DNA of 64,000 nucleotides, from contig JAATGT010000183.1 of NCBI GenBank assembly GCA_015654525.1, positions 25,705 to 89,704 on the forward strand. Reading direction: 5' to 3'. The position numbers and the translations under genes are program-made. Every line of letters begins with the position of its first letter. The first letter of the stretch is position 1. This DNA comes from Bacteroidales bacterium (GTDB lineage: Bacteria > Bacteroidota > Bacteroidia > Bacteroidales > Paludibacteraceae). Under the pieces are notes generated by a model that was not told the origin of the DNA, made no database searches, and worked only from the letters and a program-made list of their open reading frames with translations. This document shows positions 58,408 through 64,000 of this stretch, piece by piece.

Positions 58408-61155
58408 ATGAACAATGAATTGGATAAGCCCTTATTAACAGGGCAAATCAAAAAAAACGAGCTGCAAAAAACCCGGGAGGATTTACATGCCCTGGTAAGT
58501 CTTTTCAAACAGGTACTTTGCGACCACGATGAAGAAGCTGTTGCCGCCACGCTCTCGTTGCTTGAAGATTCCATTATCGAGAATAAGCACATCGAATCCG
58601 ATATTCCCGATGAGAAGCTAATTCAGGCACTGAGTATTTTATTCCAGGTGATGAATCTGGTAGAAGAAAACTCGGGCGTGCAATCGCGACGGAAACTCGA
58701 AAACCAACTGGGACCATCGGGCGTTCGCGGTTCATGGGGCGAAACCTTCGATCACTGGATTAGCAAAGGGGTAACTGAAAATCAGATAGCCGAACTGTTG
58801 CCGACCATACGCATTATGCCGGTGCTTACCGCCCACCCCACCGAGGCCAAGCGAATTTCGATACTGGAACTGCACCGCGAACTGTACCTCTTACTGGTAA
58901 AAAAAGAAAATAAGGTGTGGACCTGCATGGAAAATCAGATGATAGATGATAACATGAAGGCATTGCTCGAACGCTGGTGGCGAAGTGGCGAAGTATATCT
59001 GGAAAAACCATCGCTTGCTTCGGAACGTAATAATGTGATGCACTTTTTCAGCCGCGTTTTTCCTGAAGCTTTAAAGGTAAGCGACAAGCGACTGAAATTT
59101 ATCTGGAAATCCTATGGGTTCAATGAGCGCAAACTCTCGAAACCGGAGAACTTTCCGATTATAGAATTTGGTAGCTGGGTAGGTGGCGACCGCGACGGAC
59201 ACCCTTACGTAACTGCCGATATAACCCGCGAAACCCTCCAGGAACACCGACGGGCAGCTATGCAACTGGTAAAACATGGCATGCTGGATCTGGTACGCGA
59301 GTTCAGCTTTTCGGAAACCAAGCAACGTGCTCCCCAAATACTGTCGGAAGCTATTGAAAAGAACCGCATCCTTTTTGGCGAAGCCGGCAACGCAGCTGTG
59401 CAACGTAATCCGTTGGAACCGTGGAGGCAATTTATCAATATGATTTTACTGAAACTCGAAAACACGATACAAGACACACAACAGATTGCCCATACCTATT
59501 ACCATACAGCCGCCGATCTACAGGTAGCTTTGCGCATCCTGCGCAACAGCCTCGAAGAAGTGGGTGGACAACGCATTATCGACGAGTGGTTATTCCCCGT
59601 TGAGCGGCAGGTGCAATGCTTCGGCTTCCATCTGGCAAAACTGGATATTCGCCAAAACAGCGACTTCCACAGCAAAGCCCTGGAGCAAATGCTGCGTCAG
59701 GCTGAGTTTGAAGATAGTGAATATACCAGCTGGAGCGAAGAAAAACGCGTTGCTTTTATCACCGAAGAGTTGAAAAGCAATCGTCCTTTTATCATTGCCG
59801 GACAAACACTGGAACCGGAAGCCGAACAATTAATGGGCTGCTATCGGGTACTGAAACAGCATATCGATCGCTACGGCATGGAAGGCATCGGTTCCTTTAT
59901 TGTGAGCATGACCCACGAGCTAAGCGATCTGCTCATTGTGTACCTGTTTTTACGCGAAGTGGGTATGCTGGGATTACCCCTGCAGGTTGTTCCGCTTTTC
60001 GAAACCATTGAAGATTTGCACGTTTCCAGTCAGGTGCTGGATGCTTATCTGTCGCATCCCGTTACACAAAAATATAAATCGACCCATACCGACATTCAGG
60101 AAGTAATGCTCGGTTATAGCGACAGTAACAAAGACGGCGGTATCATGGCCAGTCGCTGGAATATTTACGAAACAGAGATTGGTCTTACCGAAGTAGCCGC
60201 ACATCATGGCCTTCAGTTGCGATTCTTCCACGGCATTGGCGGAACTATTAGTCGTGGTGGCGGTAAATATCACCGTTTTCTGGAAAGTATGCCCCGTCGC
60301 ACCATGAGTGGCGAGATAAAACTAACCGTTCAGGGCGAATCCATTGCTCAGCAGTTTGCCAACTTGCTGAACGCAACCTTCAACCTGGAAATGCTTCTCT
60401 CGGGCACTGCCCTGCAAGCAGGGTACCGGCATTTCGACTGTGAGCAACCGGATTATCCGATAGCTGCCGTTGAAAAACTTTCGGAAATAAGCCAGCATAA
60501 ATACCAGGAGCTGATTGAACATCCCGACTTTATCCGTTTCTACAGTGAAGTAACACCTATTGATGTATTGGAACAAAGTAAAATTGGTTCCCGCCCATCG
60601 CGCCGTACAGGGAAACGGAGTCTGGCTGACCTGCGTGCCATTCCGTGGGTATTCAGCTGGAAACAATGCCGCTTCAACATTACCGGTTGGTACGGGATTG
60701 GTGCCGGATTACGCACCCTGCGCGAAGATTATCCGGAGATGTATCAACAAATCCGGGATTTTGCCGAAGCATGGCCCTTCCTGCGCTACAATCTGATTCA
60801 GATAGAGACCAATACCCTGAACTCCGACCGCGATATGATGAAGGAGTACGCCACCCTGGTGACCGATGATGCGTTGCGAAACGAAATGGTAAGTCTTATC
60901 ATGGACGAGCATCTTGAAGCTTTAAACCAAATAGCCGATTTACTCGGTGAAAACGTCGAGACGCGACGTGTTTCCATGCTTTATAATGTCCGTTCGCGCA
61001 AGAGTCCCCTCCACGCCCTGCATCGCTTGCAAATAGCCAAGCTAAAAGAATGGAGAGGCTGTAAAGAGACCGACCCCGTAAAGGCAGACACACTACTAAT
61101 ACAATTGCTGATGATTACTTCGGCCATCTCAGGTGGACTAAAAAGCACCGGATGA
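58408..61155 (+). CDS. ppc: Phosphoenolpyruvate carboxylase
   Basis: From the ATG at 58408 the enzyme has 915 residues; an in-frame ATG at 58291 overlaps the -7 box and is not used. Conserved motifs are VLTAHPTEAKR (catalytic His), WVGGDRDGHPYV, LGYSDSNKDGG, FHGIGGTISRGGG and QGESIAQQF, and the C-terminal end is KSTG rather than the usual NTG. It fixes bicarbonate onto PEP to replenish oxaloacetate. It resembles the class with a shortened N-terminal region seen in Bacteroidota. Confidence 0.95.
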   Translation: MNNELDKPLLTGQIKKNELQKTREDLHALVSLFKQVLCDHDEEAVAATLSLLEDSIIENKHIESDIPDEKLIQALSILFQVMNLVEENSGVQSRRKLENQLGPSGVRGSWGETFDHWISKGVTENQIAELLPTIRIMPVLTAHPTEAKRISILELHRELYLLLVKKENKVWTCMENQMIDDNMKALLERWWRSGEVYLEKPSLASERNNVMHFFSRVFPEALKVSDKRLKFIWKSYGFNERKLSKPENFPIIEFGSWVGGDRDGHPYVTADITRETLQEHRRAAMQLVKHGMLDLVREFSFSETKQRAPQILSEAIEKNRILFGEAGNAAVQRNPLEPWRQFINMILLKLENTIQDTQQIAHTYYHTAADLQVALRILRNSLEEVGGQRIIDEWLFPVERQVQCFGFHLAKLDIRQNSDFHSKALEQMLRQAEFEDSEYTSWSEEKRVAFITEELKSNRPFIIAGQTLEPEAEQLMGCYRVLKQHIDRYGMEGIGSFIVSMTHELSDLLIVYLFLREVGMLGLPLQVVPLFETIEDLHVSSQVLDAYLSHPVTQKYKSTHTDIQEVMLGYSDSNKDGGIMASRWNIYETEIGLTEVAAHHGLQLRFFHGIGGTISRGGGKYHRFLESMPRRTMSGEIKLTVQGESIAQQFANLLNATFNLEMLLSGTALQAGYRHFDCEQPDYPIAAVEKLSEISQHKYQELIEHPDFIRFYSEVTPIDVLEQSKIGSRPSRRTGKRSLADLRAIPWVFSWKQCRFNITGWYGIGAGLRTLREDYPEMYQQIRDFAEAWPFLRYNLIQIETNTLNSDRDMMKEYATLVTDDALRNEMVSLIMDEHLEALNQIADLLGENVETRRVSMLYNVRSRKSPLHALHRLQIAKLKEWRGCKETDPVKADTLLIQLLMITSAISGGLKSTG

Positions 61156-61177
61156 TACCCCGAAAATGGAAGTCATG

Positions 61178-61233
61178 AGGCTAACAACAAAAACAGCGAC
61201 CCCGTAAGGAGTCGCTGTTTTTGTTGTTAGCCT
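61178..61233. repeat. Long perfect hairpin after ppc
   Basis: Perfect 23-bp arms (61178-61200, 61211-61233) with a 10-base loop CCCGTAAGGA. It probably terminates ppc, but the stem is unusually long and its loop resembles the palindromes that follow. Confidence 0.8.
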
Positions 61234-61290
61234 GATTTGAGAATTCCTCCCAGAAAATGGAGAATCAGATGAATTAAACGTCGAAAAATA

Positions 61291-61435
61291 GTCCGTAGGA
61301 CTTACATATCCATAGAATAAACGGCTATCTCAGCTTATTGCCCGTAGGGCATTCACATTTTTCAATGTTTATCCCCTACGGGGAATTGGTTGTGGTTGCT
61401 TTCATTTTCTATTGATATGTTTTCCCTACGGGAAA
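61291..61435. repeat. REP-like CCGTAGG palindrome cluster
   Basis: Four short dyads follow one another: GTCCGTAGGAC (61291-61301), GCCCGTAGGGC (61340-61350), CCCCTACGGGG (61373-61383) and TTTCCCTACGGGAAA (61421-61435). They share the core CCGTAGG or CCTACGG and are spaced 33-49 bp apart in the gap between convergent genes. The pattern is that of REP-type elements mobilised in trans by RAYT transposases, but no such transposase is in the window. Confidence 0.65.
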
Positions 61436-61517
61436 CGACTTATTGGAAACAATATATGCGCTCAATCTTTCATTCGCATTAATCATTGAATCTGAGTATT
61501 TCACAAATCAACCTTTC

Positions 61518-62819
61518 TCAAAAATCAATATCCCATACACCCGTAGACCGTTGCAGTTCCACCAGCGCAGCATTGCAATTATACAGTGTTTGGTAATAGG
61601 AGGTTTGCAAATCGTTGTAGGTGCGCTGTGCATTGAGGACTTCGAGTAAGGAAGTTTCACCACGCGAATAGCTGTAAATCTTACCATTCAACACTTCTTT
61701 ACCCTGATCGAGCATGCCCTTGTTGTAATTATCCACCTGTCTGCATAAAGATTTGTATTGATTGAAGTTTTGCGATACTTCATTCTGAACCTTTAGCTGA
61801 ACCTGCCTGTATGTCAACTCCGATTGATCAACCTGATGTTTGGCAATCCGTACTGTACTTTTGTTCAGGTTCGAAAACTTCAATGGTATGGCAAATCCGG
61901 TGGAAATGGTTGATTCACCGGGAGAATAAACACTCCCCACAGCATATGCATTGGTAAGCCCCACATTAAAATCGACATCCAGTATCCGCTCTTTTTTGAC
62001 CAATGTCAGTTGGCTTTCGTTGCTGGCTACCGTTAGCCTGGCGGCCTGCAAATCGGCCCGGTTGTTCAGCGCCTTAGTTTGCAGATCACTCAGGGTATAC
62101 AGCCTCTCCATCTTTTCAAATTTGCTTTTGGGAAAGAAAAGAGTGTCACCATGCGATACACTTGTCTGAACAGCCAGTTTCAGGAAGGCATTCCGTCGAT
62201 CGGCAGCGGCCTGAGTAAGATTATTCAGGATTATCTCTGCTTCTATCTTACTTTGAGTTGCATCAATCACCTTTATGCTCCCCGATGCCGACCGTATACT
62301 GTCGGCATCAGCCAGTTTTTTCATCAACCGATAGGAATCGAGCATCACATCATACAACCTGTCTTGCTCCAAAGCCGCCAGATAGTCGAGCGTAGCATCA
62401 GCCTGAAGATTTCGCAAATAGTCTTTAAACGTTGCTTCGGTAAGTAAACTTTCACTTTTGGCATAATTAATCCGTGCCTTACGCTTTCCTCCCAGTTCAA
62501 TGGTTTGCGTAAGTTGCGTAGCCACCGAATAACCATTTCGGGATACATTTTCTTTGTTTCCCGTCCACTCCACCGATATAGAAGGATCCTGAAAAATCCG
62601 GGCAGCATCTATCTGCGCTTTTGCAATATCTACATTGTACTTCTGAGCAGCCAAATCAAGATTCTCTTCCACTACTTTTTTCAGATAGTCCTTATAGATC
62701 AGATCACGATGAACAAACGAGCTATCTGCCTGACCGTACAAAAGTGACGACAAGCACAACAGTATGCTCAGACAAAGTATGCGGTTGTTTTTTCTGTTAT
62801 AAAATATTGTATCAATCAT
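61518..62819 (-). CDS. TolC family outer membrane protein of a CusCBA-type efflux system
   Basis: I choose the ATG at 62817-62819 (433 residues), which overlaps the stop of the RND gene by 8 bp (ATGATTGA) and is thus translationally coupled. A signal peptide (NRILCLSILLCLSSLLYGQ) is followed by two OEP halves (LDLAAQKYNVDIAKAQIDAA, LQTKALNNRADLQAARLTV). With the adjacent CusA-type pump it should form a metal-ion exporter. The adaptor gene is not in the window, though it may lie past either side. Confidence 0.88.
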   Translation of the reverse strand: MIDTIFYNRKNNRILCLSILLCLSSLLYGQADSSFVHRDLIYKDYLKKVVEENLDLAAQKYNVDIAKAQIDAARIFQDPSISVEWTGNKENVSRNGYSVATQLTQTIELGGKRKARINYAKSESLLTEATFKDYLRNLQADATLDYLAALEQDRLYDVMLDSYRLMKKLADADSIRSASGSIKVIDATQSKIEAEIILNNLTQAAADRRNAFLKLAVQTSVSHGDTLFFPKSKFEKMERLYTLSDLQTKALNNRADLQAARLTVASNESQLTLVKKERILDVDFNVGLTNAYAVGSVYSPGESTISTGFAIPLKFSNLNKSTVRIAKHQVDQSELTYRQVQLKVQNEVSQNFNQYKSLCRQVDNYNKGMLDQGKEVLNGKIYSYSRGETSLLEVLNAQRTYNDLQTSYYQTLYNCNAALVELQRSTGVWDIDF

Positions 62820-64000
62820 TCTCCTCTGATTTTTTGTTTTCATACCTTTTTTCAATCATATAATATAATGCCGGCAAGGTATACAGTGTTATTATGGTGG
62901 CAAAAAACAGTCCGTACACAATTACGGTAGCCAACGGACGCTGTACATCCGATCCGATATTGGTGGAAATGGAAGCCGGGAATAAACCCACGATGGCCAC
63001 GGTAGCCGTCATAATAGCCGGACGGAAGCGCTGACGGGCTCCTTCTATCACTGCACTTTTCAGTTCCATGCCTCCTTTTCGCAGAGAGTTGATGCGCGAG
63101 AAAATAATAATCCCGTTCTGAATAGAAACCCCAAACAGAGCAATAAACCCAACCGCTGAAGATACATTGAGCGTCATACCACGCACATTGAGAGCCAGCA
63201 TGCCCCCGAACAAGGCCAGCGGAATAATTCCCATCAGCGTGGCAGCCTGTCGGAGTTTACCGAATGCGCCATACAGCAGCAAGAAAATAATCATGAGTGA
63301 CAAGGGCACAATAAATGCCAGGCGGGTGTAGGCACGCACCTGATTCTCGAACTGACCTCCCCATTGAATATTGAATTTTTCGTGGTCGTACTTTACATTC
63401 CGGTCTATTCGGGTATGTGCTTCTTTCATAAATGAGGTCAGGTCCACATCCCGCAGGTTTACCCGGATGGCCAGATAGCGTTTATTCATCTCGCGGGTAA
63501 TGGTGCTGGCACCCGTGGTTAGTTTCACTTCGGCCACCTGCGACAGCGGAATCTTTATCCCACTGGAAGAGGTAAGCATCAGGTTTCCGATTTTTTCGGG
63601 TGTGCTCCGACTGTCCTCGTCGTAGCGGCAAATAATGTCGTACACTTTATCGCCAACAAAAACCTGCGAAACGGCTTTTCCTCCCACAGCTACCTCGATA
63701 AGTTCCGCAACGTCCGACACATTGAGCCCGTACATGGCTATTTTATCCCGGTCAGCATGAATTTGCAATTGTGGAAGTGGAGCTTCCTGATCGATAATCA
63801 CGTCTTCGGCTCCGTGAATGGTGCGAATGGTTTTGGCAACCTTTTCAGCCATGTGGCGGGCTTCCTGTTGGTCATCGCCAAAAATCTTTATCGCCAGATC
63901 GCTGTGAGCTCCGGCAATCTGATCCATCACCATATCAAAGATCGGTTGAGAAAAGCCAATGGTGTAGCCCGGCATTTTGTCAAACTCGCCAGACAACTCC
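62812..64000 (-). CDS. CusA/CzcA-type heavy-metal RND pump, C-terminal part
   Basis: The gene runs off the right edge; about 395 C-terminal residues are seen. They comprise a periplasmic pore part (DLAIKIFGDDQQEARHMAEK, MYGLNVSDVAELIEVAVGGK, GKIPLSQVAEV-like), then six membrane spans (AFIVPLSLMIIFLLLYGAFG, GVSIQNGIIIFSRI, GLFFATIITLYTLPALYYMI). This is the HME-RND family that exports Cu, Ag, Zn, Co or Cd. Metal specificity needs the missing Asp/Met residues of earlier spans. The first codon is not in the window. Confidence 0.9.
   Translation of the reverse strand, partial: ELSGEFDKMPGYTIGFSQPIFDMVMDQIAGAHSDLAIKIFGDDQQEARHMAEKVAKTIRTIHGAEDVIIDQEAPLPQLQIHADRDKIAMYGLNVSDVAELIEVAVGGKAVSQVFVGDKVYDIICRYDEDSRSTPEKIGNLMLTSSSGIKIPLSQVAEVKLTTGASTITREMNKRYLAIRVNLRDVDLTSFMKEAHTRIDRNVKYDHEKFNIQWGGQFENQVRAYTRLAFIVPLSLMIIFLLLYGAFGKLRQAATLMGIIPLALFGGMLALNVRGMTLNVSSAVGFIALFGVSIQNGIIIFSRINSLRKGGMELKSAVIEGARQRFRPAIMTATVAIVGLFPASISTNIGSDVQRPLATVIVYGLFFATIITLYTLPALYYMIEKRYENKKSEEND

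Noticed and set aside
61291-61435. An insertion sequence after ppc
   Set aside because: There is no transposase frame and no pair of long terminal inverted repeats; only short palindromes are present.

Overview
The window looks like a chromosome segment of a Bacteroidota bacterium, most likely order Bacteroidales. Supporting signs are TonB-dependent receptors with carboxypeptidase-like N-terminal domains, DUF4249, DUF6263, DUF4468, DUF4922 and FISUMP proteins, a T9SS-like C-terminal domain, many promoters with the Bacteroidota -7 box TAnnTTTG and few clear Shine-Dalgarno sites. I could not place it to genus.

Layout. 1-213 is the tail of a putrescine-pathway amidase. 393-7710 holds an outer-membrane barrel with a secreted DUF6263 protein, an SPFH protein, an FN3-like protein and a DUF4922 phosphorylase-like enzyme. 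7869-11282 joins a glycosyltransferase to a MurNAc kinase/MurQ pair for cell-wall sugar recycling. 11292-11489 is a small ferredoxin. 11597-18933 is a TetR-TolC-HlyD-ABC efflux operon interrupted by a four-helix-bundle gene. 19124-25000 carries a DUF4249/TonB receptor pair, then NnrD/E and RlmF. 25275-32289 has an acyl-CoA dehydrogenase, an S9 peptidase, a mini T9SS-tail protein and a carboxypeptidase-regulatory-domain protein. 32597-38358 has sufBCD (no sufS beside it), a CoA pyrophosphatase-like Nudix enzyme and RluF.

39369-48466 is a 9.1-kb island integrated into the 3' end of a tRNA-Leu(TAA) gene. A 19-bp direct repeat bounds it. It encodes a tyrosine integrase, an excisionase-type HTH protein, a P4-type primase-helicase, a zinc-finger/toprim-like DUF6371 protein, a DUF6965-like protein, a small protein resembling terminase-small-subunit-associated proteins, an XRE repressor and a reverse-strand cassette of three exported proteins. 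It has no capsid, relaxase or conjugation genes, so it looks like a phage satellite (PICI/P4-like) or a minimal integrative replicon. Arm-type integrase sites at both ends and 15-bp iterons inside can be read directly.

48453-64000 returns to core genes: tRNA-Leu, tRNA-Gly, lpdA, a LolE-like permease, rbfA, cysS, a second four-helix-bundle gene, a TerB/DnaJ protein, gpmA, a DinB protein, a second FN3-like protein, ppc, and a TolC plus CusA-type RND efflux pair running off the right end.

The second theme is non-coding structure. Four arrays of degenerate repeats with a pitch of about 21 bp (near 6088-6380, 27221-27380, 36351-36500 and 57440-57775) share no unit sequence but share the period. 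Three of them lie upstream of reverse-strand genes, two of which encode FN3-like proteins, and two appear to be inside promoter-driven leaders. Short CCCCTAAAGGGG-type repeats have entered the N-terminal coding regions of both murK and murQ.
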